Below are positions 11,149 to 22,090 of a stretch of DNA of 64,000 bases, piece after piece (position 1 is the stretch's first letter; the number at the start of each line of letters is the position of its first letter). The position numbers were made by a program, and so were the translations under genes. A model generated the notes under the pieces. The model had not been told where the DNA came from. It worked only from the letters and a program-made list of their open reading frames with translations, and searched no databases. This DNA comes from Ptiloglossa arizonensis. Its lineage: Eukaryota > Arthropoda > Insecta > Hymenoptera > Colletidae. Where the stretch lies: the NCBI RefSeq assembly GCF_051014685.1, contig NC_135061.1, positions 1,692,529 through 1,756,528 of the forward strand, written 5' to 3'.

Positions 11149-12190
11149 CCCGTATTAATTTTCCATGTCTCCGTGCTCCCGCGTCATCGTTTATCGATAC
11201 ATCGCGGCGCGATCAAAGAAGCTTTCGTGCTTCCCATCGTCAAAGTCACAAAAGGCATCTGCTCGGTGCCGCGTACGAAAGTATCGTTCTTTTATTAAGG
11301 ATCAGGAGGTGGAGAAACGCGCGTCGCACGATCGGTTCCCGTTAAGGACACAGATGCAACGAGCAGGAAACGTAGCGGAGACGACAGCAGACACAGGTGC
11401 ACCGTAGACATCTGTCATTTCTCTCCACGGCATCGTGGAAAGGACAAGCGCGCGTTCCTTCCGGCGATACGAAAGCGTTTCGTCCCCCCTCGAATCCACC
11501 CGTAACCCCCCCGCGATCGTCCCGGTTCATCGAGACAACGCGCGGCGTATCTCGAGAATCCTCGCGGCGTTCCACGTAAGATTGGAAACGCGGCGATTAC
11601 CGATCGATCGATCAGCACCGCGGTCGGGGAATCGTACAAACTCTCGTTCGTCTACCAAGAGAAGCGTCCCAGCGTCCCCAAGAATCGCAAGAGGGGGCGC
11701 TACCATCACGGAGGACTGTTTTCGAGCGTGCTTTGTTTCGCTCGATTGTTCCAGCGAGTTTGATGTATCGACGAGCGTTAAACTCGACGGCGTTTAATGC
11801 TTACACCGTGGCAGCCGGCATGAATGGAAACTACCGGCCCGTTCCCATGAAGGATTTATGACATCGTGACTTTGCTACCAGCTACGAGCAAACGTTCACC
11901 AATTTCGAACTTCACCGCGCCGAATGGAACCACGGCTACCGTCGAAGATCTCCTCGAAGAAGTTGTTGGTTTCCGTTCGCGAGGTACCACCGGGCTCCCG
12001 GTCGATTGTATCCGTGAACCAGCCGTAGAAACGTTATTGCTTTCGAGAAGCGACGCGACGGTGAGTTTGTTCCCTGTGTGAATTTGCGGCACCCTTTATA
12101 AGTGCACGGCTCGACGCATTCTAATTGCACCGCGCGACCCAAATTTCGTCCGCCGGGGGAACTTCGAGACGGGAAATCGTTTTTAGAGGA
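11149..12190. other. CpG-rich unique block with open frames on both strands
   Basis: GC and CpG content rise sharply after the array and overlapping frames appear on both strands, which usually reflects composition. The most exon-like part is a plus-strand frame open from 11,851 to the GTGAGT at 12,061 (listed separately). The block could be a promoter or enhancer of a gene outside the window. No TATA box or family match was found. Confidence 0.4.
11851..12060 (+). CDS. Weak candidate exon ending at a GTGAGT donor
   Basis: A frame opens after a TGA at 11,848 and reads through 70 codons (starting RIYDIVTLLPATSKRSP, including TATVEDLLEEVVGF) to CGACG/GTGAGTTT, a good 5' splice site. There is no ATG near the start and I saw no convincing acceptor upstream. 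The opposite strand is also open for 78 codons. I do not recognise the peptide. It may be an exon of an unknown gene, a decayed transposon fragment or chance. Confidence 0.13.
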
Positions 12191-12239
12191 GATACTCGGT
12201 ACGTTTCCCGTTGCTTTGAACGGTAATGGAAAGTTCTTG

Positions 12240-13273
12240 ATATTGTTTCTTCTTTGAGAGTTGTAATTCGGGAAGACGGCGACTTCTGCTAGCGTTTCTG
12301 GAAGAAACGATATCCGGGGACGAAGTTTTCGCGATCCTCGAAATAAAGTATCTGATTCTGATCTCGGATCAATTCTGAAGAATTTAAGTACCAAATAATT
12401 CATAATTCTCGTGCAAAGAGTGCAAAATATTATCTACGCCTTATAGTAGATTGTTCGAGAAGCTTTATCGTACGACGAAATTGAAAGTTTTGTATATTTT
12501 TTCTTCTTTGAGTTGCAATTGGGGAAGATGGCGACTTCTGCTCTCGTTTCTGAAAACGATATTCCGGTCCAAAGTTTTCATGATCCTCGAAATAAAGTAT
12601 CTGATTCTGATCTCGGATCAATTCTGAAGAATTTAACTACCAAATAATTCATAATTCTCGTGCAAAGAGTGCAAAATATTCTTCACGCCTTACAGTAGGT
12701 TGTTCGATAAGTTTTGTATATTTTTTCTTCTTCGAGTTGCAATTGGGGAAGATGGCGACTTCTGCTAGCGTTTCTGGAAAGATAGCAGGGTTAAAAGTTT
12801 CTGTGGTCCTCGAAATAAAGTATCTGATTCTGATCTCGGATCAATTCTGAAGAATTTAAGTACCAAATAATTCACAATTCTCGTGCAAAGAGTGCAAAAT
12901 ATTCTCCACGCCTTACAGTAGATTGTTCGATAAGCTTTATCGTACGACGATATTGAAAGTATTATATATTTTTTCTTATATGAAAAGTATTATATATTTT
13001 TTCTATAATTGAGAAAGTATTATATATTCTTTCTTATATGAAAAGTATTATATATTTTTTCTTATATGAAAAGTATTATATATTTTTTCTTATATGAAAA
13101 GTATTATATATTTTTTCTATAATTGAGAAAGATGGCGACTTCTACTATCGTTTCTGGAAACGAGATCCGGGTTAAAAGTTTCGTTGACCTCCTCAAAAAT
13201 TTAAGTATCAAATAACACATTATTCTAGTGCAAAGAGTGCAAAATATTCTTCACGCCCTATAATAGTTTGTCG
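12240..13273. repeat. Four-copy ~225-380 bp array
   Basis: The phrase GATGGCGACTTCT (first copy GACGGCGACTTCT) recurs near 12,275, 12,527, 12,752 and 13,131. Each unit continues with CTCGAAATAAAGTATCTGA, ACCAAATAATTCA, TCTCGTGCAAAGAGTGCAA and an end reading AGTAGGTTGTTCGATAAG, which matches the terminus of the family B MITE. The last interval is longer because a 28-bp sub-array expanded inside it. Confidence 0.9.
12959..13126. repeat. 28-bp sub-array nested in the larger array
   Basis: GTATTATATATTTTTTC with TTATATGAAAA (or TATAATTGAGAAA) repeats six times at 12,959, 12,987, 13,017, 13,045, 13,073 and 13,101, spacing 28-30 bp. It is an expansion of the single TTGTATATTTTTTCTTC phrase seen once in the other units of the host array. 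Confidence 0.95.
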
Positions 13274-13456
13274 AGTTCGACAAAACTTATCGAACAACCT
13301 ATTACAGCGCGTGAAGAATATTTTACACTTTTTGCACGAGAATAACGAGTTATTTGTTACTTAAATTCTTCATGAGGTCAATGATACTTTATTTGAAGAA
13401 CCACGTAAACTTTGAACCCGGATATTGTTTTTAAAAACGATTATCGATACGTTTCT
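13130..13456. repeat. Long imperfect inverted repeat centred near 13,274
   Basis: The last unit of the array (13,130-13,273) is followed almost immediately by an inverted copy (13,276-13,456): GTGAAGAATATTTTACAC and GCACGAGAATAACGAG are complements of the array phrases, and the centre GTCGAGTTCGAC is a perfect palindrome. Transcription across it could give a hairpin with arms of about 140-180 nt. Confidence 0.85.
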
Positions 13457-15585
13457 CGTACTGTTCCTTGTTTGAATTACAATAGGGGAAGGTGGACCGT
13501 TTTGTGTGCGTAATGAAAAATATAATCGCTGCTAAAATTGCTTATAAATTTAAGTATTTGTAGAGTAAGGAAAGAGAAATGTAGATATCGGTAATTGTAT
13601 ACACAGAAATAAACCAACTTGTGAACTTTTCGAATACTCGATCACAGGGATCACTATTTTTATCACACTCTCTGAAACAATGATTACGAAATAAAAATTA
13701 TTCACGCGAATACAATACAACGCATACTTCAATCTCGATAGATTGAGATTACCTTTACGTTGCGTTTACAACAAAAATTCAAACATTCAATTAGAAAAAT
13801 TAACCAAATCGTAGGTGTAAATAACTTCCATTCGGAAATTGTACCCAAGTTAGAAAAACAACACGGTTCATTTCCGAGGAGCAGCTCTAAAGCCAAGGTT
13901 CGAACTTACGAGTGTTGTATTATTATAATTACAAAGAACCGTATAAAATTACGCCGCTTGAACACGCGATCGGTGCATAACACACGTGAAACGAACGATA
14001 GCCATTATCTAGCAGAGAAATTCGTTATTTTCACCTCGAGGAACGAGCATAAATCCACGGTGTGTCGCACTCTGCGTGTCGCGCACACCGACCCCGATCT
14101 CGAACACGTGCAATAATTACATCGAAGAACCTCTGTCTCCATCCCGAGTTTCAATTTCCTTCAAATTTTCGCTCGCGCGATTGAATCGAGATTCCGATCG
14201 GTGGGTGCCTGCCCTGGAAATTTTACGACGATGGAACAAGGAAGAATAGAACACGTAACGTTTGCGAGAACCGCGTTGTTGGAAACCCACCCTGAATCCA
14301 GTCTCTCCTCCGGCAATCATTCCTGACGTTCGATCACGACAGAACGTTCGCAGACGACAGACATTCCGCGATCGAGTAATTCCACAGATTTAACGAAGGA
14401 CCGCGACTCGGGATTATTGGTACTGGATGTGAACGAGAATCAACGATCCGACGAGCTCGAATGGAAACGTTGTTCGAGTTCGTCGATAAAGAGCGAGTGG
14501 TTCGCCGATCGGACGAAGAAACTCATGGTTTCTGGGCCGAGGAGTCGCGGTTCTTCGTGTTAGCGAAACTCGTGCGAGAGATTAAGCCGCCAGTGTGATA
14601 AAGAAGAGCAGGTGGCGGTTGGTCCCGGGAAATGGTGGAATAAGGGGGCGAAAGCGTGGGGAAGTCGAAGAAGGAATGAAAGAAGGAAAGGGAGGAAGAA
14701 AAAAAAATATACGACGGAACGTGGACGGTGTAGAAGTGGAGAGGGATGGTGGCGGAGTGGAGGGGGGAAGAAAAGGAAGAAGAAAGAGTTTCCCCTACGG
14801 GTCTAAAATCCGGAATAAGAAGTTCCGGGACTGTTCGAGGCTGCGGGCTGTTGGTAGGTGATAGCAGGATGAACGTGAAAGGGGAAGCAGAGAAAGAGAG
14901 GAGCGAAAAGCTTGGAACGGTGGGGGAGAGGTGAGCGAGATAAATCGAGCACCCGGGGGCGACCAGATAAAAGTCACTAACAAGTAACAAAGGTTTTGCC
15001 TCTGGGTAAAGAAGGAAGAGACGAAAAGTGGGCGGAAGGGAGCGAGCCACCAGGACGAAAGAGTGGGCCACATATTGGTTCCGGGCATCTTCTTTCGTCC
15101 GTTGGTCCTTCGAGGCTTTTGTTCTCTCCAACTCGTTCCTTGGTCCGAGGAGGAACACATTCTGCTATTTCTATAGGAACTAACGTCCATCGGCCTCAAA
15201 GCGCGATGAAGCTTCGATTGTCCCTAACCAATGCCGTGATACCTTATTCGTGGACAGATCGAGAATCTTCGGCCAAGGTTACTCCAACGACGATCGAATA
15301 CCTCGTATTCCGATACAGCGTTGGAACGATCGTTTCGCTCTCTTTTTCGGCGAACACCTGTTCCGAGAGCTTAGCCTTGAATCCAGCCAAACTTCAACCC
15401 GAGAGGTCTTCTCGGTTTCAAGGGGGATGTCGCTCCGAGAGATCGAAAATGGGTGAATTTTACGAATTTCTTTCCAAAGTTATCGAACGAAAAGTGTAGT
15501 CTCTTTCGGAGAATACGAATACGTAAGTTTTAACTTCGTTTTACAATTTCAAGGAAAATTGCGACGAAAGGTTGGAACATTATTA
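13457..15585. other. Unique sequence with a polypurine tract
   Basis: AT-rich to about 14,000, then CpG-richer to 15,500. The 211-codon minus frame (14,523-15,158) and the overlapping plus frames come from the purine-rich strand asymmetry (Ser/Pro/Leu/Phe on one strand, Gly/Lys/Arg/Glu on the other). The 167-codon plus frame at 14,996-15,499 has no recognisable domain. No exon could be supported. Confidence 0.45.
14595..14940. repeat. G/A-rich polypurine tract
   Basis: The plus strand is strongly purine-rich over about 350 bp (runs such as GGGAGGAAGAAAAAAAAA and GGAGGGGGGAAGAAAAGG). It is not a simple microsatellite. Such tracts can form triplex (H-DNA) and explain the apparent long frames on both strands. 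Confidence 0.75.
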
Positions 15586-16060
15586 AGTTTGAATAATATT
15601 GAGATATAAGTGGAAGAATGGAAGAACTATTTGTAATTTGTTTTTGAGATGTTACATTTTTTCACCATGCATGCAACTATATCTCTAGAAGAATTTTAAA
15701 AATTTGAATAATATTGCGATACAAGTGGAAGAATGGAAGAAACATTTGTAATTTGTTTTTGAGAAGCTCCATTTTTCACCAAGCGTGCACTATATCTCTG
15801 GAAGAATTTAAAAAATTTGAATAATATTGCAATATAAGTAATCATCGAAGAATGGAAGAACTATTTGTAATTTGTTTTTGAGAAACTCCATTTTTTCACC
15901 ACGCGTATATCTCTGAAAGAATTGAAGAAATTTGAATAATATTGCGATATAAGTAATCATCGAAGAATGGAAGGACCATTTGTAATTTGTTTTTGAGAAG
16001 CTCCATTTTTTCACCACGCGTGCACTATATCTCTGGAAGAATTTAAAAAATTTGAATTTT
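15586..16060. repeat. Four-copy ~115-119 bp array
   Basis: GAATGGAAGA recurs near 15,616, 15,731, 15,850 and 15,965. Each unit includes TTTGTAATTTGTTTTTGAG, CTCCATTTTTTCACCA, a TATATCTCTGGAAGAAT phrase and TTTGAATAATATTG. Two units carry an extra AGTAATCATC. The 126-codon minus frame across it is a repeat artefact. Confidence 0.93.
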
Positions 16061-16404
16061 AAAAATTGACTTCGAATTTCGATGTTATTAAAAAACGTAC
16101 TTCTCTCGCGATATCGAGCGTAATTAAAATTAAAATTTAAGAAAAGAAGATATTTTTCTACCGTCAGAAACATCGAACAATGTTCCAAGCACTGGAAGTG
16201 TTCGTTCCAAATAACGCTTTTTTTTCATTTTTCGCTCCTTTCTCGTGGAAGTTGGTTCAGCATTCCAAGAATTCCATGCAGATTATACTTCGACTTCAGT
16301 TGCTGACTTCAAGGCATTTCTCGAGATGCGAGAGTGCACGCGACGATGACGTATTTTTCGTCGGCGCGTTACGCGTCAAAGCGTGGAAACACCGCTATGC
16401 GTTT
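16061..16404. other. Short unique spacer
   Basis: A 90-codon frame runs from 16,180 into the next array. It has an ATG and reads MFQALEVFVPNNAFFS but has no recognisable family and ends inside repeats. I do not call it a gene. Confidence 0.5.
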
Positions 16405-16974
16405 CTTGGCTATCAAAATTCTGAAAAAGTATTGTTAAATACGGTAGATTAAGACGTTAATGTTTCGTTCGATAATTAATTTCTTGTACAATAACTGACA
16501 GAACCCTGGGTAAAATTCGAGAAAAATCCAACTTGTATTGTACTATCTTGGCTATAAAAATTCTGAAAAAGTATTGTTAAATATGGTAGATTAAGACGTT
16601 AATATTTCGTTCGATGATTAATTTCTTGTACAATAACTGACAGAATCGTGGGTAAAATTCGAGAAAAATCCAACTTGTATTGTACTATCTTGGCTATAAA
16701 AATTCTGAAAAAGTATTGTTAAATATGGTAGATTAAGACGTTAATGTTTCGTTCGATGATTAATTTCTTGTACAATAACTGACAGAATCCTGGGTAAAAT
16801 TCGAGGAAAATCCAACTTGTATTGTACTATCTTGGCTATAAAAATTCTGAAAAAGTATTGTTAAATATGGTAGATTAAGACGTTAATGTTTCGTTCGATA
16901 ATTAATTTCTTGTACAATAACTGACAGAACCTTGGATAAAATTCGGGGAAAATCCAACTTGTATTGTACTATCC
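16405..16974. repeat. Four-copy 141-143 bp array
   Basis: CTTGGCTAT begins units at 16,405, 16,546, 16,689 and 16,831. Units share AAATTCTGAAAAAGTATTG, GATTAAGACGTTAATGTTT, TTCTTGTACAATAACTGAC and TCCAACTTGTATTGTAC, with very few differences, so the array is recent. Confidence 0.95.
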
Positions 16975-18895
16975 GTAGGAAAATTTCAAATCGTTGAGCA
17001 GTGCGTTGTCTCTTTTCGTCTATTTTACGAAACGTCGGTACGAATTATTTTCAAAATTTCGTACGTCTTTCATTCGGTTGAAATCCACTTGCGTATTTAC
17101 AGTACCGAGAGAAACGAGAGAACAGCGAGGCGAAAAAGTTTGCGAGAAAAGGCGAACCGATTGAGAAACGGAATCATTTGTTATGCGTGACTGGCGGTCA
17201 ACTGAACTAAAATTGTGGTAGAAACAAGGGTTGTCTGGATGGTGAAAAGAAGGTGGAGAAAGTATAAACTTGGAAAGAAACTCGGTGCCTGTAAAGAATA
17301 AAAAGGAGAAACTTTAACTTATCGCGCCTCCGGCGAAATCGCGAAACTTGTATCTACGGACTCGGCGACAAAACGTTACTGTGCTCGAATAATATTTTAT
17401 TCTCCTCGCTGTTACTGGAAATGCTTCGCGACTTGAATACGTAACTTCGTTTTGATTAGAATATCGAATATATTCGAGCGACGAACGTCAGCTAAGAGTG
17501 AATCAAGTTTATTTCCACATTTTCAGCGCGTGAACGTAATTTAATAAAAAACTTACAATTATCGTATCTGGGTTCTCGTTAGCGAACATAAACGTATCGG
17601 TCAATGTTCGATGAATCGTGTCACAACGAAGCTTTAAAAATTGAAAATCTACGTCCACGATTGTACTCGTCGAAGGAAATGATCGTTACATGCTACTCTT
17701 AAATTTACTTGAAATATCGAAAAGATTGCAGACGATAAATTTAAATTCTCAAGGCGTGAAAATTTCAATTCGTATTTGCGTCGCGAAGTATTGCAAAAAT
17801 GGCTGGCTGATTTACTTTTGGCTAATTTATACGTACAGAAATTCGATTCAAAGGAAACTCATAATGCACCATCCAACGATTTCGAATCTTTAGAAATTTT
17901 TCGTATTCCGAGACCACCTTCAATTCTTTCTACAAAAATTCTATTATAAACATCATTCCTGTGACTTCGTCGTTGATACTACTCACTGGTACTTTCCATT
18001 GTATAAAAATACTACGACACTTCAATTTTGAACAAATATACGAACGAGGTAAATGTCGTAACTAACCCTCCTTTCGGGCCGAAAATCAAAAGAAAAAATC
18101 ACCGAAGGTGCAAGGTCGTTGAAACGACGGCGTTACAAGGACGATATCAACTTATTTTCAAGCTAGAGGCACGTTGGGCATGGAGCTTCTATCGGTTCGG
18201 AGGCGAGCTCACCTTCTCATCTCAGCCGAGCCGATACCCGACCTTGATTGAAAAGCAGATGACGCGGAATAAGGAGTTTTCCGGGAACGGGGAGGGCTCG
18301 GTCCAGAGAAAATGTCTTCTACCCTCGGGGCTCTCCAATTTCTCAGAAACGCGGAATTTATTTCATTCCCCTAGCTGCGCTGGCGTATGAGGTAAAGACG
18401 AAGGCACATGGACGAAAGGGGGGGAAAAAAAAAGGGAGCGGGAGATGAGCGGAGCGATAACCTTCCGCAAAACGTTTCTCAACTAGAATACCTGTATATA
18501 TTTTCCCCGATGCGTTTCAATACTCCAAACTAGCGAAATTTTCTCCATTCTCGTACGTGGAATCGGAACTCGTTGTTCTTAGATAGCAAAATTTATTCCC
18601 TTTCGGCCAGATGTCATCGAAACCTGTAATTTATTCTTGTATTTTATGGGTTGGATTTAACTGCTGCTCGGTTGAGTCTTGTTTCTACATCGATGTGTAC
18701 GTACAGTTTATACATTGTGTAATAAAAAACGCTGTTATTATAATTATTATGAATCCTCCGTGAATCGATCGTTGTCGATCTATTTTGTTTAATCTTTACA
18801 CTCGAAAGGTCTGCTTTCTATTTTTCTTCTTTTCTTTTACGATATTTCAAGTTGGGTTAATAACGACATATTTATTTTTATTTCTACATGTATTT
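16975..18895. other. Unique sequence with one MITE fragment
   Basis: No recognised gene. About 17,985-18,060 resembles the interior of the family B MITE (CACTTCAATTTTGAACAA and ATACGAACGAG match the copy at 19.6 kb), so it is a probable fragment. The 120-codon frame at 18,028-18,390 starts at TTG inside that fragment. AAG/GTGAGC on the minus strand near 18,210 is an isolated donor-like site. A G-rich then A-rich run lies at 18,417-18,440. Confidence 0.45.
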
Positions 18896-18998
18896 AATTG
18901 TATAATTTATGTTCTATGCAATTCTAGTATAAATAAAGACGTATTACTACTATTATTATTATTATATTTTTTATAGAGACTGGACAGTCTAAAGAACA
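18896..18998. repeat. Dispersed repeat copy 1, with short TTA tract
   Basis: TTCTATGCAATTCTAG, TATAAATAAAGACGTATT, a short (CTA/TTA) run and TATAGAGACTGGACAGTC are shared in the same order with the copy at 20.71-20.96 kb, while outer flanks differ. AGACTG-GA-CAGTCT is a perfect 6-bp inverted repeat. It may be the 3' end of a non-LTR element, many of which end in trinucleotide repeats, but no coding part remains. Confidence 0.75.
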
Positions 18999-19558
18999 TA
19001 TATTTTCACGTCCCCTCCGCAATTTTCGTTTATACAGTAATCCTTTTACCGAATGTCTAGCGTACCAACTCTGTTAAAGCTTTCAAAGTATTAGATACCT
19101 CGCCAAGTTTTTTAATTAGGTGATCCGCTATTTACTTTAAGCAGTATATTAAACGAGAAAGCCTCAGAGACCAAACTTGGTAAAAATGAGTCGTTCATAA
19201 TGTCGGCTGTTGAAGAGATTGATTACTCGAGAGGTTGAAAAGTAATGAAAATTAGCGTCAGAAGTAGGTAATACCTAATCGGTCAAAAAATAATTAGCAG
19301 TACCATTTGAAAGGAAACTTAACATTTGATAATTGGCCGAAGATTGCACATCGGTGAAAGTTTATAACGGATGTTAACTTCAAAGAGGAACGCTAATTAT
19401 TAATCCGGTGTGATTAATTGTATCGTTGAATTAATTTAACAGTATACGTCTCTTGAGAACCCATTCCCTTACAAATCGCAAGTATCGAAATCATTTCGCA
19501 GATACGAGCGAACAATTTTTAAACGATTGTATATATTTAAATGTATTCGATGATACTA
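18999..19558. other. Unique spacer, nothing recognised
   Basis: AT-rich sequence with no frame over 90 codons and no internal repeat. The 87-codon frame at 19,453-19,716 runs into the family B MITE. Confidence 0.5.
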
Positions 19559-19755
19559 GGTTGTTCGATAAGTTTGTCGCTTTCTCCATTGTAAAAAAAC
19601 TAGACACTTCAGCTTTGAACAACTGTAAATATACGAACGAGATCTACACGAAACTTCACACACGTTCGTCAAACAGTAGTACCATTTTTCTAAAAATAAA
19701 ACGACCAACCCAATAGCTCGATTTCCTATCGAACGACAAAACTTATCGAGCAACC
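19559..19755. mobile_element. Family B MITE (Tc1/mariner-like), ~197 bp
   Basis: The left terminus GGTTGTTCGATAAGTTTG and the right terminus, inverted, GGTTGCTCGATAAGTTTTG, are flanked on both sides by TA (19,557-19,558 and 19,756-19,757), as expected for Tc1/mariner insertion. The interior has no transposase. Related termini occur in the array at 12.2-13.3 kb. Confidence 0.85.
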
Positions 19756-20707
19756 TATTCTACAATATTCGTACATCATAATTGATCACCGAGAGAATCC
19801 GTGATTATTCAAATCGTTCGTTCGTGAGAAAAACAAAGATCGTGTCGACTCAAGGATCGAGAGACGAGTTTCTTTACCGAGAAGTGAAATCCGGTGGGAA
19901 AAGTTCAAGTACAGAGTAAAGGAGGATCGTTCGTTCGTTCGACAATACGATACTCAAATAGTTTACAAAGTACGGCTGCGTAAGGTCAAAGTGGGTCGTC
20001 AATGGCCGAAGAATACTGCACCTGGAGTCCCTGGAATTTAAGGCTGCCCGTTCAAAGGACTCGTAGCTTTCGTGTAGTGTGAACTGGGTGTCGTAAAAGC
20101 TCGGGGGATAGCACGTTGAAAATTCACGACAAAGGTGGGCACGAAGATCTACCGATCGTACGTTGCTGGACACGAACGATGAAATACAAGAGGAATGCAA
20201 CAACGAGGCGGGCCAAGTTGAGAGTCGGGACACGCAGGAAGGAATTCAGTGTTGATAACTGCATACGATCTGGAGACAGCATGCTAATGTCTTACTGCGC
20301 AATCATGTTCCGTTGCTTTGGTCTCTCGTTTTCGGGGAGCTACCCGAAATAGAGTGACACCGACTGAATATCAAAACTGCCGTACTTCCAACATGTGAAT
20401 CACGGCCCTAAACTCTCGACCAACGACTTGTAATTCCTTTCTCGCTCTCGTGGTGTTAATACTTATTCCACTTATCGTTAGCGATGGTGTTTTTTTTTAT
20501 ATACACGTGTGCCAGAAATCACGATCGAAGTGACTCCAGAAAAATCGGAGAGAATTTTATTTAGCGTGTAGATGGGTACTTTGATTGTTGCTCGTTCTGT
20601 ACCACGTGGGGGAAAAAATATCGATTTTCATCATTTTTATAATTATTGATGAAAGTAAATAATTAAAATATAAAAGTAATATAAAATAATTTTAATATAA
20701 AAGTATA
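19756..20707. other. Unique sequence, no gene recognised
   Basis: A 119-codon minus frame (19,874-20,233) and a 78-codon plus frame (20,116-20,352) overlap each other; neither resembles a known family. The stretch TTTGATTGTTGCTC near 20,580 recalls miR-315 but lacks a hairpin. Confidence 0.5.
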
Positions 20708-20962
20708 CAATGAATATAATTTATATTCTATGCAATTCTAGTATAAATAAAGACGTATTACTACTATTATTATTACTATTATTATTACTATTATTATTAC
20801 TATTATTATTAGTATTATTATTACTATTATTATTACTATTATTATTACTATTATTATTACTATTATTATTACTATTATTATTACTATTATTATTACTATT
20901 ATTATTACTATTATTATTATTATACTTTTTTATAGAGACTGGACCGTCTAAAGATTACTCGC
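20708..20962. repeat. Dispersed repeat copy 2, with expanded TTATTATTACTA array
   Basis: Flanks match copy 1 at 18.9 kb, but the trinucleotide tract has grown to about 170 bp of a 12-bp unit (CTATTATTATTA), from about 20,757 to 20,926. A 96-codon frame of mostly leucine crosses it and is an artefact. The right flank reads AGACTGGACCGTCT, one change from the palindrome in copy 1. Confidence 0.92.
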
Positions 20963-21837
20963 TTATATCGCTATTCCAATGTTCGTTGCGTACGATTTAA
21001 CGAAAAGTAGAGAATAATGGAGATGTGACAAAGTAAGACAAATTTTGATCCATCTGAAGCAGTATCGTGGGGATGATAAATTTATATTGTCCCTTTCTCT
21101 GGACGATGAGGATTAATAATTGCTTGTAACGCTTTCGAGCGTATGTTTCGAAATAAATACACTCGACGTTGCTCTCAGAACCGTAAGAGAGGTTAATTTT
21201 CTTCCCGCGCTACTATTTGCAAATTTTCGAGCGAAATAAATCGAACAAATTTAGTTCGAAGAGTATAATAATTTCAAAAAGTGCTTTCAGTCATTTAGCG
21301 AAGCTTGCTGCGTTTCGTGATATATACAGTTAACGAGGTAGGTAGGTGTTCCAGGAATTGAGCACCGTTATTTATCTCTGACTTGGTCGTCTCTAAATGC
21401 GTCTGGTACGAGAACGAGGGACCGTGAGAGCGAGGGAGACACGGTTCAAGAATGAAAAACAGTGAAAGCAAGTGAGATACAGGTAAAGAATGAGAAACAG
21501 TAAAGGCGAGTGAGATACAATTCAACAATGAGAAACAATGAAATGGAACGAGACGGAGTTAAGTGGTGGGGATAACGACGCGACACTTAACGAGGCAGAA
21601 ATTGCGACAGTTAGCGAGGTAACGCTGTAATCTACAAAACCTGATAATCTGTTTTTAATTTAGCGACGAAGGAAGACTAAAATGAGTATTAACGTAACAA
21701 TTTTCTTATCGCATACACCGATCAACTATTGTTTCTTATACATCACTTCAACCTTCTGACCTTTTATCATTCATAAACCGATACCACTTTATCGCAAATT
21801 CGTGATCGTTTAAAATTCTGATAAAACCCGAAAATAT
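20963..21837. other. Unique sequence with weak 40-bp duplication
   Basis: GTGAGATACA with AATGAGAAACAGT is repeated loosely at 21,430-21,545. No frame above 77 codons and no recognisable gene. Confidence 0.5.
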
Positions 21838-22090
21838 CTTTCAAAACAGTCGCCTGGAATTTTTTTACAAACTACCAATCTTTTCCAAAATTTCTCACGA
21901 GCGTTAAGAATCACGATCATTCGTAATACGCCTAAATAATTTTCACGCGTTCTTTCACCTTGTACTTTCCCCTGATTAATTTCCCATCCGTCCCGACGAC
22001 GTACGTGAATTTCCAGGTTAATCGGTTCGAGGTATCAAAAATAGCGGGAAATTCAAATCGACCGGTGACGATCGGGACGCTCTGTACAAC
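21838..22090 (-). mobile_element. Family A MITE fragment
   Basis: CAATCTTTTCCAAAATTTCTC, CACCTTGTACTTTCCC, GATTAATTTCCCATCCG, AGCGGGAAATTCAAATCG and ACCGGTGACGATCGGGAC follow the order of the 25.4 kb copy. The distal third is missing. The end reads CGCTCTGTAC instead of CACCCTGTAC. Confidence 0.85.

Noticed and set aside
14523..15158. 211-codon minus-strand gene
   Set aside because: Low-complexity Ser/Pro/Leu/Phe frame produced by the polypurine tract.
20578..20600. miR-315-like sequence TTTGATTGTTGCTC
   Set aside because: Only a 13-14 nt match and no complementary arm downstream to form a hairpin.
20710..21000. Poly-leucine membrane protein
   Set aside because: Translation of the TTA/CTA microsatellite.
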